From: Crocinitomicaceae bacterium
GTDB lineage: Bacteria; Bacteroidota; Bacteroidia; Flavobacteriales_D; Crocinitomicaceae
Direction: 5' to 3'
DNA length: 64,000 nt
Assembly: GCA_016709005.1 (NCBI GenBank)
Contig: JADJEU010000001.1
Span: 62,001 to 126,000, forward strand
Positions 29,449 to 37,997 of the stretch are shown piece by piece. The translations under genes and the position numbers were made by a program. Under the pieces are notes generated by a model. The model did not search any database, had not been told where the DNA came from, and was given only the letters and a program-made list of their open reading frames with translations. Each line of letters opens with the position of its first letter. The first letter of the stretch is position 1.

Positions 29449-30378
29449 TTAGCTTTGCAAATAAGCAAAGTACTCCATACCCCAGGCAACGCCTAAGTGT
29501 GCAATTAATCCTCCAAAAATATTGCGCGATTGAAAAGCAAGAATTCCTAAGATATATCCGCCAAAAATAGAACTGATCGTTTCACCGGCTGGTTTTCCAA
29601 AATGAAGAAATGCGTATACAACAACCATAGGAAGTATTGCGTCTTTACCTACAAATCGCGAAAGCGCAACTACCAGAAAACCTCTGAAAAATAATTCTAC
29701 CGATACAAAATCAAAACCGTAACAGAGTTCATAAAGTCCTGCTGTTTTCCATTGATCTGTATTTAGAAAACGATATTCAAAATTGTCATTGTAAGTAGGA
29801 TAGGTCTCCAAAAAATCGGGTCTGAATGACGCAATATATATCAAGGGAATCATGAAAAGAATCAGCCAGAGATAATTTTTTGCTTTGGCACCGTTTAATT
29901 GCAAGCCATAAAACTCAGGTTTGAAATAATTCACCGTAAAGTACATAACATAAAGTGGCACAATCACTGTCACAAAGCTTGATAAATTACCCATCAATGA
30001 TTTTACCCATTTATAAACGTATGCGTTGTCAGGCATGATGGGGCCTGTGAATTCCAATAAATAATAACTGCTATCCAAAGACAGAATTGCTAATCCGATC
30101 AAACCAAAAAGAATAAATTTTTTGTTGAAAATAGGTTTGTCCTTTTCTTTAAATATGGAAACAAAAATGACTGCAGACAAAAACGCAAATGAATAAAAAC
30201 ACCAATAAACTAAAATGGACATGGGCGTTTTATAATACACCGCAGTCATGCGATCATACAATTGATACTGATAATTCAGCCAGATTGTAATCGTCAAAAA
30301 GATTGCTGCAAGTATATGTGGCGCCCATTTAAAATCGGCCGACAAATAAGTGCGGATGTATTTAAAAAAGATACTCAC
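29449..30378 (-). CDS. CPBP-family intramembrane protein (Abi/CAAX-type)
   Basis: About 309 residues with 8 or so helices. The family's motif region reads 'VSVELFFRGFLVVALSRF': ExxxR is present but the first Glu of the usual EExxxR is Val. Later motifs ('YAFLHFGKPAGETISSIFGGYILG' and 'GGLIAHLGVAWGMEY') supply the two conserved His. Proteolysis is therefore possible but uncertain. I prefer a GTG start at 30378, one base after the permease stop, which gives VSIFFKYIRTYL; an in-frame ATG at 30423 overlaps the permease by 44 bases. It is the last gene of the NatA/NatB-like unit. Confidence 0.8.
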   Translation of the reverse strand: MSIFFKYIRTYLSADFKWAPHILAAIFLTITIWLNYQYQLYDRMTAVYYKTPMSILVYWCFYSFAFLSAVIFVSIFKEKDKPIFNKKFILFGLIGLAILSLDSSYYLLEFTGPIMPDNAYVYKWVKSLMGNLSSFVTVIVPLYVMYFTVNYFKPEFYGLQLNGAKAKNYLWLILFMIPLIYIASFRPDFLETYPTYNDNFEYRFLNTDQWKTAGLYELCYGFDFVSVELFFRGFLVVALSRFVGKDAILPMVVVYAFLHFGKPAGETISSIFGGYILGILAFQSRNIFGGLIAHLGVAWGMEYFAYLQS

Positions 30379-30379
30379 C

Positions 30380-31561
30380 TTAGCGCAGTACCATGGATTC
30401 TTTTCCAAACTGACGCATCGCAATTAGAATAGAAAGTGCAGCCAGTAAAATCAAGCTGATAAATGTGATTGCAATTAAAACCATATCTGCATTACCTGCG
30501 ATAATCGCTTTAGTAGCAAGCACTACGTTGACAATCGGAATAAATGCGGTGGTATAATCCAACTCTACTCCCGGAAAAAATCCAGCCATCGCAGGGAGAA
30601 CCATCACAATGTTCAAAGGTGTCAATATACTTTGTGCTTCTTTATAGGAACGTGAGTAAACTGATATCGGAATCATCACACCCGCAAAGAAAAATGCAAG
30701 TGGAACTAATAACAAATACAAAGTCAAAATTAATTTAGGACTTAAAATTTGATTGATCGCAGACATCAAATCACTGCCGGCATCCAGCATATTTAAACTA
30801 ACGAAGAGGCCAATCAAAGCAATGGTTGCAGACATCAAACCAATGCTAGTCACCACAATCATTTTTCCAATCAAAATTTGTGCGCGATTAACAGGAGAAG
30901 TTAAGAGTGTTTCTAATGTTCCTCGTTCTTTTTCACCTGCAAATAAATCAATGGCGGGTAACATACAACCCATAAATAGGAAAGCCATAAAAATGTAGGG
31001 AAGAATTCCGCCTGCGTATTTTCCAATAATTTCACTCAGGCTGGAAAGGTTTACTTCTCGCACAGAGGTTGGTTCAATAAATCCATATTCTTCACCAACA
31101 GATTTCATGCGATTGTCTACTAATACTGAATCTTCTTTATCTAAAAGTGTACTGAAACGATCATAATCCTCCATGTCAGCACCTCTGTAATACGTGACAT
31201 AGTTTGCCTGATAGCCAGAGTCAAAATCTGCCTGAAATGTATGCGTATAATACAAACCGATGTCTGTTTTGTCTGCCACAATCGAAGACATCAATTCTGT
31301 GGTATCCTTAAACTCGACGAACTTATAATTTGGCATGCGGCTCATGCGCTCGATGGATGTTTTTGATTGTCCGTTTAAAATATATCCAACAGTCAATTCT
31401 TTCTCCGCTTGTTTTTCTGCTTGCGAAGATTGAACGCGCGTCACAATATTCATGATGAGTGGAAACACCAGCAACGGAATCAGAATCATTCGGATCATCG
31501 TTCTCCGATCACGCATGATGTCGAGAAATTCTTTTTTTGCAATGACTATTATTTTCTTCAT
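30380..31561 (-). CDS. ABC-type exporter permease (NatB/ABC-2-like)
   Basis: 393 residues. The N-terminal helix ('MIRMILIPLLVFPLIMNIV') is followed by a large ~150-residue extracytoplasmic domain and five to six helices. The typical ABC-2/NatB cytoplasmic motif 'LFAGEKERGTLETLLTSPVNRAQILIGK' is present, as is 'MMVLPAMAGFFPGVELDY'-like 'VLPAMAGFFPGVELDY'. It pairs with the ATPase encoded upstream. NatAB in Bacillus extrudes Na+; sodium specificity here is inferred from similarity and from the nearby nhaD only. Confidence 0.85.
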   Translation of the reverse strand: MKKIIVIAKKEFLDIMRDRRTMIRMILIPLLVFPLIMNIVTRVQSSQAEKQAEKELTVGYILNGQSKTSIERMSRMPNYKFVEFKDTTELMSSIVADKTDIGLYYTHTFQADFDSGYQANYVTYYRGADMEDYDRFSTLLDKEDSVLVDNRMKSVGEEYGFIEPTSVREVNLSSLSEIIGKYAGGILPYIFMAFLFMGCMLPAIDLFAGEKERGTLETLLTSPVNRAQILIGKMIVVTSIGLMSATIALIGLFVSLNMLDAGSDLMSAINQILSPKLILTLYLLLVPLAFFFAGVMIPISVYSRSYKEAQSILTPLNIVMVLPAMAGFFPGVELDYTTAFIPIVNVVLATKAIIAGNADMVLIAITFISLILLAALSILIAMRQFGKESMVLR

Positions 31562-31661
31562 ATTCTTTTAGAGATATAAGGTATAAGAAGTAAGTTTTAA
31601 GGTTTTGTAATTTATTTTTTTCAATCTTTGGCTGTTAACGGCTCTGGACTATTCCAGCAAG

Positions 31662-32423
31662 CTACGCTTCATTTACAATTCTGATGAACTCACCGGTTAA
31701 AGTATCAGCTTTCATCTGACCTCTGAAGTTGGCCATGGAATCCTTGTAGACTAGTTTTCCTTTTGTGATAATAGCCAGATCATCGCAAAGCAAATCTACT
31801 TCGGTCATAATGTGAGATGAAAAGATCACAGTTTTATTCTGCTCTTTACAATTTTTAATCAGCTTGATAATGTTTTCTGCGGTAATCACATCAAGTCCTG
31901 AAGTAGGTTCATCAAAAACAACAACCTCTGGATCATGAATCATGGTGCGGGTAATTGATACCTTTTGTTTCATTCCCGTAGAGAGCTGACCAATCTTTTT
32001 TGATCTGAAATGATGCATGTCTAACAACGAGTAATAATATTCTTTACGCTTTTCAAAATCAGCTTTTGGAACATCGTTCAGATCTGCAAAATATTTCAGA
32101 ATTTCATCTGGTGTTAAACGCTCATAAAGTCCGGTCGATCCGGTTAAGAAACCAATTTTTTTTCTTGCCTCATTTGGATTTTTTACCACATCGATTCCAC
32201 ATATTTCAATAGATCCACGGGTAGGTTGAATCATAGTAGAGATCATGCGCAGCGTAGTAGTTTTGCCAGCTCCGTTGGGGCCGAGTAAGGAGAAAATACT
32301 TCCCGGTTTACATTCAAACGAAACATCATTTACTGCTCGGTAAACATCATCGGTGGTTCCGTTTTCTTGCTTCTGTTTTTTACTCAGCTTAAACTCTTTA
32401 AATAATCCTTCTACTTTAATCAT
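31662..32423 (-). CDS. ABC transporter ATP-binding protein (NatA-like)
   Basis: 253 residues. Walker A 'GPNGAGKTTTLR', Q-loop region 'IGFLTGSTGLYERLTPDE', signature 'LSTGMKQKVSITRTMI', Walker B 'VVVFDEPTSGLDVI' and switch His 'IFSSHIM' are all intact. It powers the permease at 30380-31561, separated by a 100-base gap with no visible terminator. The 5' side is occupied by the repeat cluster at 32473-32693. Confidence 0.9.
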   Translation of the reverse strand: MIKVEGLFKEFKLSKKQKQENGTTDDVYRAVNDVSFECKPGSIFSLLGPNGAGKTTTLRMISTMIQPTRGSIEICGIDVVKNPNEARKKIGFLTGSTGLYERLTPDEILKYFADLNDVPKADFEKRKEYYYSLLDMHHFRSKKIGQLSTGMKQKVSITRTMIHDPEVVVFDEPTSGLDVITAENIIKLIKNCKEQNKTVIFSSHIMTEVDLLCDDLAIITKGKLVYKDSMANFRGQMKADTLTGEFIRIVNEA

Positions 32424-32472
32424 ATAATTGATTTACCTGGGCGAAGTTAGTAAAAGTGTCTTAACTGGGAGA

Positions 32473-32693
32473 TGGTAAAATGGTAATCGGTAAACGGTAA
32501 TCAGTAATCGGTGAGCGATAATCGAGTAAACGGTAATCGGATATTTTGGTTGATGGGTTGGATAGGTGTTTAGTTGATTGGTTTATGTTTCGTATCGTTC
32601 TGTCCAAATTAGCACTAACCTGATCACCGACCACCGATTACCATTTTCTGCCCGACCACCGATCACCCGACCACATGATTACCTTTTCACAAC
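32473..32693. repeat. Composite repeat cluster: GGTAATCGG arms in inverted orientation around a GTTGATGGGTTGG segment
   Basis: The divergent intergenic region (32424-32735, 312 bases) holds a GGTAATCGG-rich arm (32473-32540). Next is a segment matching the reverse complement of the menA-leader tandem repeat (about 32548-32584), then a CCGATTACC/CCGACCACCGATCACC-rich arm (32618-32693). The arms are complementary and could fold into a long hairpin. Related sequence is at 36.4, 50.4 and 60.6 kb. Confidence 0.75.
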
Positions 32694-32711
32694 TACCTTT
32701 ATGGAAATTCG

Positions 32712-32719
32712 TACGTTTG
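32712..32719 (+). promoter_or_regulatory. -7 element TACGTTTG before the secreted protein gene
   Basis: Exact TAnnTTTG match, 16 bases before ATG 32736, just outside the repeat cluster. Confidence 0.4.
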
Positions 32720-32735
32720 TGCATCTATCTGTTAA

Positions 32736-34067
32736 ATGAGGCTGATTAATTCAATATTCACTCTGTTGTTGCTGGTGTCGGTGCATGCACTCAGTCAGAA
32801 TGTTGTTATTGAAGGAAAGCTAACAGATTTAGATGGACACCCTATTGCAAATGCACGCGCTTATTTTGACAAAAATCAAGATCAGAAAGTGTTTAGTGAT
32901 AAAAAAGGTAAATTTTATATCAATTATACGATTGGAGCATACGACTCACTTAAAATTGAGCACGTCTCCTACAATGATCTTTCAGTTTTTATCTCCAAAA
33001 AAAATGAGAGACGAATTTACAACGACACAATTTATCTGAAATTGGTAATGCAGGATCAAACCCTTGCAACAATTGATGTCGTCGTTACCACGCAGAAACC
33101 CGATACACTTTTTGGAACACAGGATTACAGCGTTGAAGATTTTGAATTTGACAAGAATGGAAATCTGGTTTTATTGACCTATGAAAAAAATCTTCAAAGC
33201 GGAAGTATATTAAAATTAGTAGGAGTCGACAACAAAATTTTAGACAATTTTTACGTGCCCGAAGAGGCGGTTGAATTGCAGCAAGATTTCAGAAACAACA
33301 TTCATTTAATCACGGATGAAAAAGTGTATCTCATTCTGATCGAGTCGCAACAATTCCATGTTTATCTGGAAGACCGGGATTACTATTTCCGTTATGTGGC
33401 GCCCGTTATAGATACAATTGGTCCTAATATCTATTTCTCAAATTATTCAACCGTTTATCCTGCATTTGACTATTTTGAATTTAATCGCGATGATTCTGCT
33501 TACACCAATTTACTGAAAATTGAAGATCAATTGATGATGGAATTGTATCGTTCAGAATTTAAATATGTTGATGTCAGAACAAAAATCTGGGCACATCAAA
33601 AGCAACTGGAAACAGGTATTGATAAAGAGATTTGGGTAGGGGCAACAGTGTTTACAAATTCAGTTTATTATACACCGCTTTATGCTCCGCTCTTTAAAGT
33701 TGGTCAGGACAGTCTTGTGATTTTTGATCATTATACGGATCAGCTTTTTTTGTATCGTCCGGGTCTGGGCAAAGTAGACAGCGTTTCAATAAATTACCAC
33801 AAAGATGCACGTAATTCGGGTTGGGAGCAGCCGCTCATTCAAGATGAAAAGAATGGTAAAGTGTACGCCATGTTTACCAGAAGTGGATACACCTACTTAT
33901 ATGAAATTGATTTGAAAATTGGAGCGATTAAAAAATCTTTCAAACTTTATTTCAAATACATTGAACGAATCAAAATTGTAAATGATGAGGTGTATTATAT
34001 CTACCGGCCTTTTGAAACAATTCAAAAGAAATACATCTATCGTGAAAAATTAAAGGAAAAAGATTAG
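32736..34067 (+). CDS. Secreted protein with carboxypeptidase-like regulatory domain
   Basis: 443 residues. Signal peptide MRLINSIFTLLLLVSVHALSQ. A carboxypeptidase-D regulatory-like beta sandwich covers about residues 22-105 ('VVIEGKLTDLDGHPIANARAYFDKN'). The remaining ~330 residues have repeated short strands with alternating 'YLYEIDLK'/'LFLYRPGLGKV' segments, suggesting a propeller-like fold. There is no T9SS sorting domain, so it is periplasmic or surface-held by other means. Function unknown. It converges on the gene at 34085 with a 17-base gap. Confidence 0.7.
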   Translation: MRLINSIFTLLLLVSVHALSQNVVIEGKLTDLDGHPIANARAYFDKNQDQKVFSDKKGKFYINYTIGAYDSLKIEHVSYNDLSVFISKKNERRIYNDTIYLKLVMQDQTLATIDVVVTTQKPDTLFGTQDYSVEDFEFDKNGNLVLLTYEKNLQSGSILKLVGVDNKILDNFYVPEEAVELQQDFRNNIHLITDEKVYLILIESQQFHVYLEDRDYYFRYVAPVIDTIGPNIYFSNYSTVYPAFDYFEFNRDDSAYTNLLKIEDQLMMELYRSEFKYVDVRTKIWAHQKQLETGIDKEIWVGATVFTNSVYYTPLYAPLFKVGQDSLVIFDHYTDQLFLYRPGLGKVDSVSINYHKDARNSGWEQPLIQDEKNGKVYAMFTRSGYTYLYEIDLKIGAIKKSFKLYFKYIERIKIVNDEVYYIYRPFETIQKKYIYREKLKEKD

Positions 34068-34084
34068 AATTTGTTTGGCAGAAA

Positions 34085-35191
34085 TTAACGCTTGGTCTTT
34101 TTGGAACGCTCACCGGTAACAGCTGAACGCGGACCTTTCAGGCGATTGGTGATTTTGTGCTGACGATTTTTTCCATTGCGTTTTGCCTCGCCATTTTTCT
34201 TTTTCTTGTCATTTACATTCTCAACAGGTGCAATGGCATTCGTTCCGCCACCAGCAGGTGCATTCGGATCTACCGGATTAATCCAGTCACTTTCGATATC
34301 GCGGTAAGTAGTGGCATCACCATCATCGGTTATCGTATAGTTGCGCACAACTTCATTGTTGGTATTGTAGGCAATGATGTCTTCATAGTAAACCCAGATT
34401 CCATTTTCCCATTTATATCCATCGTAGGTCATGTCAAGAATATAGTAGTCAAAGATTCCATCCAATTGCGGATTTTCAGGCACCAGATGATCAAAAACTA
34501 TCGCTCCTAAATTTTCATTCATACGCACAGTCATAATTGCTGCTTCAGAATATTCAAAGAACACGCGTCTGAGCAAATGTTGTGAGCCGGGTGTTTCTTG
34601 AAAAAGCGGATACCCCATGCGCAACGATTTTCCTTTGAAGTAAAAAACGTCCAGCAATTTTCGGTTGGTTGCCCGATCGTTTCCATTGTATCCAAAAATC
34701 GTGTAAAGTGTTTTGTTTCCTTTTTTAACCGGAACAATATTATAATAGAGCGCACCATACCAGTGGTCAGCAGTAAGTGTTTCTTCCGGGCGCGGAGAAA
34801 TTGTGAATTTATCTTCTTTTAGCTCAATCACAAGATTAGCAGTAGAGGTATTCTTTTTCACCAGAAAACAATAGTGGCTGTGAATACCTTCATCACTTTC
34901 TACATTCCAGTTAAAGAGTCTGAATTCGCCGTCCGGAGATGCAATGGTTGACATCGTAGCCCATTGTCTGAAAGGATAGTCTAAAACATTTGGGTTTGTA
35001 AGTAAAGCACTGAGTTCCTTTCTCAACTCTGTATTGAAGCCAGCACGAGCTTTATTGTCTTTGGCTGCGCGAAGATTTGTCAGAATTACGTTGATCTCCG
35101 TTTCTTTCCGCATCAACAGGGTATCCGTCTCCGAACCCTTGCTCAATGCAAGAAATGGAAATAGAAGTAGTATGATTCCGGTTAGTTTCAT
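34085..35191 (-). CDS. Secreted protein of unknown function with a very basic C-terminal tail
   Basis: Start at ATG 35191 (MKLTGIILLLFPFLALSKG) gives a proper signal peptide; an upstream in-frame ATG at 35215 is less likely. About 368 residues. The middle is a beta-rich domain ('DHWYGALYYNIVPVKKGNKTLYTIFGYNGN', 'AIVFDHLVPENPQLDGIFDYYILDMTYDGYKW'). The last ~45 residues are dominated by Lys, Arg and Asn ('DKKKKNGEAKRNGKNRQHK'), which could bind nucleic acid, lipopolysaccharide or peptidoglycan. Family not recognised by name. Confidence 0.65.
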   Translation of the reverse strand: MKLTGIILLLFPFLALSKGSETDTLLMRKETEINVILTNLRAAKDNKARAGFNTELRKELSALLTNPNVLDYPFRQWATMSTIASPDGEFRLFNWNVESDEGIHSHYCFLVKKNTSTANLVIELKEDKFTISPRPEETLTADHWYGALYYNIVPVKKGNKTLYTIFGYNGNDRATNRKLLDVFYFKGKSLRMGYPLFQETPGSQHLLRRVFFEYSEAAIMTVRMNENLGAIVFDHLVPENPQLDGIFDYYILDMTYDGYKWENGIWVYYEDIIAYNTNNEVVRNYTITDDGDATTYRDIESDWINPVDPNAPAGGGTNAIAPVENVNDKKKKNGEAKRNGKNRQHKITNRLKGPRSAVTGERSKKTKR

Positions 35192-35377
35192 GGTGTGATA
35201 ACGCATAACATTCAAAAGGTCACAATCAAAGTTACGAAAATTATGCCAAATGGGCGCTCGTCTTTGTTCTGGCTCCTTTAGTTTACGTCAATTTGAAAGG
35301 AATGTTGCACTGAATCGACGAAACTGGAAAGAATGATTTCAATAAAAATTCTGTGAGGTACGAATCTTCTTTAATCG

Positions 35378-35385
35378 TAAATTTG
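35378..35385 (+). promoter_or_regulatory. -7 element TAAATTTG upstream of nadA
   Basis: TAnnTTTG match, 18 bases before ATG 35403. Confidence 0.4.
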
Positions 35386-35402
35386 TACTCCTTAAACGCG
35401 CT

Positions 35403-36398
35403 ATGGAACTCGAAGAAGCAAAAAAGAAATTAAATACAATCGGATACCTTGATTTGAAAATTCCTGCAGGAATTGATTTGGTAGCTGAAATAAATAAACT
35501 GAAAAAAGAAAAGAACGCAGTTATTCTTGCGCACTATTATCAGGATGGTGCCATTCAGGATATTGCAGATTATGTAGGTGATAGTTTGGGTTTATCACAA
35601 CAGGCTGCAAAAGTAGATGCTGATATGATTGTGTTTGCTGGTGTTCATTTTATGGCAGAAACTGCAAAAATTCTGAATCCTACTAAAAAGGTTGTTTTGC
35701 CAGATTTGAAAGCAGGTTGTTCGTTGGCAGATTCGTGCCCGGCTGAAAAATTCAGACCATTCAGAGAAGCACATCCAAATCATGTGGTGGTAACTTACAT
35801 CAATTGTTCGGCAGAAATAAAAGCGTTGAGTGATTTGGTTTGTACATCTTCCAACGCTGAGAAAATTGTTGATTCAATTCCAAAAGATACTCCCATTATT
35901 TTTGCACCGGATAAAAATTTAGGCAAATATATCATGTCCAAAACCGGCCGTGAAATGTTGCTTTGGGATGGAGCCTGCATTGTTCATGAAGCTTTTTCAA
36001 TTGACAAGATTTTAGACTTGCATCAAAAATATCCGCACGCTGAAATTATTGCGCATCCCGAATCAGAAACACATATTTTAAAAGTAGCAAAATACATCGG
36101 GTCAACTTCAGGGTTGATTGATTACGTGAAAAAAAGTGATTGCAAAGAATTCATCGTAGCTACTGAAGCCGGAATTTTGCACAAGATGAAACAAGAGGTG
36201 CCTCACAAAAGTTTGATTCCTGCGCCTATTCATCAAAACGTTACCTGTGCTTGTTCTGAGTGTCCGTATATGAAGTTGAATAGTCTTGAAAAATTATATC
36301 TGTGTATGAAATATGAATTACCCGCAATAGAAGTTCCTGAGGAAATCAGAAAAAGAGCTTTGTTGCCAATTGAACGAATGCTGGAGATTTCAAAGTGA
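35403..36398 (+). CDS. nadA: Quinolinate synthase (NadA)
   Basis: 331 residues with three pseudo-symmetric domains. Cysteines that can bind the [4Fe-4S] cluster appear in 'DLKAGCSLADSCPAEKF', 'LWDGACIVHE' and 'NVTCACSECPYMKLN'. 'ILAHYYQDGAIQDIADYVGDSLGLSQQA' is the family N-terminus. It condenses iminoaspartate with dihydroxyacetone phosphate to quinolinate for NAD synthesis. Its partner nadB is 21 kb away (57099-58657) and nadC is not in this window. A repeat array begins right after the TGA stop. Confidence 0.95.
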   Translation: MELEEAKKKLNTIGYLDLKIPAGIDLVAEINKLKKEKNAVILAHYYQDGAIQDIADYVGDSLGLSQQAAKVDADMIVFAGVHFMAETAKILNPTKKVVLPDLKAGCSLADSCPAEKFRPFREAHPNHVVVTYINCSAEIKALSDLVCTSSNAEKIVDSIPKDTPIIFAPDKNLGKYIMSKTGREMLLWDGACIVHEAFSIDKILDLHQKYPHAEIIAHPESETHILKVAKYIGSTSGLIDYVKKSDCKEFIVATEAGILHKMKQEVPHKSLIPAPIHQNVTCACSECPYMKLNSLEKLYLCMKYELPAIEVPEEIRKRALLPIERMLEISK

Positions 36399-36401
36399 AA
36401 T

Positions 36402-36474
36402 GGTAATCAGTAATCAGGTAATCGGTGAACAGGTGATCGGTAATCAGGTAATCGGTAATCAGGTAATCGGTAAT
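36402..36474 (+). repeat. GGTAATCAGGTAATCGG array immediately after nadA
   Basis: Roughly nine copies of a GGTAATC/GGTGATC heptamer separated by A, AG or G, starting four bases after the nadA stop. Same family as the arms at 32.5 and 50.4 kb. Confidence 0.8.
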
Positions 36475-36480
36475 TTTATC

Positions 36481-36622
36481 CTCATACCATCAAACTATAA
36501 ACTCATCAACTAATAAACCTCTCAACCCATCAACTAATAAACCTCTCAACTATCAACTAATAAACCTCTCAACTATCAACTAATAAACCTCTCAACTCAT
36601 CAACTAATAAACCCATCAACCC
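36481..36622 (+). repeat. 23-24 bp tandem array forming the menA leader
   Basis: Five copies of a unit containing CTCAACTATCAACTAATAA then ACCT. Unit ends are at 36520, 36544, 36567, 36590 and 36614 (period 23-24). The two 23-base units at 36545-36590 are identical. The array ends six bases before the menA ATG. It contains no spacers, so it is not CRISPR. A reverse-complement relative is at about 32548-32584. Confidence 0.8.
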
Positions 36623-36627
36623 AAAAA

Positions 36628-37560
36628 ATGAAACCCTGGCTAAAAGCATTCCGATTAAGAACCTTACCACTTTCGTTCAGTAATATTTTACTTGGAAGTG
36701 CTATCGCTTTTAGCATGCAAAACGGTTCAGGCTTTTCAAATTTTCATTTCAATTGGGGAATTTTTACGCTGACATTGTTGACGACGCTTTTGTTGCAGAT
36801 TTTATCCAATCTTGCTAACGATTATGGTGATTCTAAAAAAGGTGCGGATAATGAAAACAGAATTGGTCCTGCACGTGCAATTCAGAGTGGTGAAATTTCT
36901 GCAGAATCCATGCTGCGGGCCATCATCCTGCTTTCAATTTTGACATTGATTTCAGGGCTTGCACTTTTATATGTTTCGTTCAGATCTGATTTGAACTGGA
37001 CTTTTGTTGGGTTTTTTCTGCTGGGAGTTGCGGCCATAGCCGCTGCCATTAAGTATACCGTTGGAAAAGGTGCTTATGGTTATTCAGGTTTGGGAGATTT
37101 ATTTGTATTTATATTTTTCGGTCTCGTTGGAGTTATCGGATCATTTTATTTACAGTCAAAAGAGTTTTATTGGATTGTAATTCTGCCAGCTATCACGATG
37201 GGATGTTTCAGTGTGGCGGTGCTCAACTTGAATAATATGCGCGACATCGTCAACGATAAAGCCGTTGGAAAAAACACACTCGTTGTAAAGCTTGGCAGCA
37301 AAAACGCAAAAATTTATCACGGTTTGCTATTTGCCATTGCCTATGGTACTTTTCCAATTCCATTTATCATTTTTTCGGGGAACTGGATTTTTGCCTTGTT
37401 GATACTGCCAATCGCAATCATTCACACGCTCCATCTCTATAAAGTCTATAAAGTTTGCGATCCGAAAGACTTTGATCCTGAACTCAAAAAAGTAGCTTTA
37501 ACTGCATTTCTATTCTCAGTGATGTTCTGGATTTCAATTGTTTTGCAACAGAAGTTGTAA
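36628..37560 (+). CDS. menA: 1,4-dihydroxy-2-naphthoate polyprenyltransferase (MenA)
   Basis: 310 residues, about nine helices. Both prenyltransferase Asp-rich motifs are visible: 'NLANDYGDSKKGADNENRIGP' (NDxxDxxxD type) and 'NLNNMRDIVNDKAVGKNTL'. It joins a polyprenyl chain to dihydroxynaphthoate, the membrane step of menaquinone synthesis, consistent with a Bacteroidota respiratory chain. Its leader is the tandem array at 36481-36622. A small secreted protein and trmD follow on the same strand. Confidence 0.95.
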   Translation: MKPWLKAFRLRTLPLSFSNILLGSAIAFSMQNGSGFSNFHFNWGIFTLTLLTTLLLQILSNLANDYGDSKKGADNENRIGPARAIQSGEISAESMLRAIILLSILTLISGLALLYVSFRSDLNWTFVGFFLLGVAAIAAAIKYTVGKGAYGYSGLGDLFVFIFFGLVGVIGSFYLQSKEFYWIVILPAITMGCFSVAVLNLNNMRDIVNDKAVGKNTLVVKLGSKNAKIYHGLLFAIAYGTFPIPFIIFSGNWIFALLILPIAIIHTLHLYKVYKVCDPKDFDPELKKVALTAFLFSVMFWISIVLQQKL

Positions 37561-37574
37561 CTTAGCGTATAGGT

Positions 37575-37994
37575 ATGGGTATGAAATCTCTTTTTTCTTT
37601 TTTGATTTTAAGTGCGGCTTCTCTTTCTGCGTACTGTGATTTTGCAAATTATTTTGAAATTAAGTTCAATCAGCAAAGCATATACAATTCAACTAATTCT
37701 GAGGATCACACGTTGAAAATGGAACTGGATTCACTTACAGATCGTGACTTATTTGAAATCAAATATCACGAGTGCGGAATGACGGCAAAAAATGATTATG
37801 AACTGCACATCAAAGTTGAAAATACAACAGTCGATTTGACCTTTATTAATGATGCTCCTGAGTTTATTCTTAACATGGGATGGTTTACACAATTCAAAAA
37901 TAAAAAGGCTACTATTTATCTTTATCAAACAAAATATACGAGTAGTTCTAAACAAGAATTGATTCATAAAATTGTTGATCTTTTGATTTCTTAA
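37575..37994 (+). CDS. Small secreted protein of unknown function
   Basis: 139 residues; the in-frame ATG at 37581 (MKSLFSFLILSAASLSAYC) is an equally likely start. The N-terminal stretch is a signal peptide. The remaining ~115 residues are sheet-rich with one further Cys ('KYHECGMTAKND'). It sits 14 bases after menA and three bases before the trmD start, so it is in the same operon. I do not recognise a family. Confidence 0.65.
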   Translation: MGMKSLFSFLILSAASLSAYCDFANYFEIKFNQQSIYNSTNSEDHTLKMELDSLTDRDLFEIKYHECGMTAKNDYELHIKVENTTVDLTFINDAPEFILNMGWFTQFKNKKATIYLYQTKYTSSSKQELIHKIVDLLIS

Positions 37995-37997
37995 GTT

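Noticed and set aside
36481..36622. CRISPR-like tandem repeats
   Set aside because: Units are contiguous with no unique spacers, period 23-24, and no cas genes are nearby.
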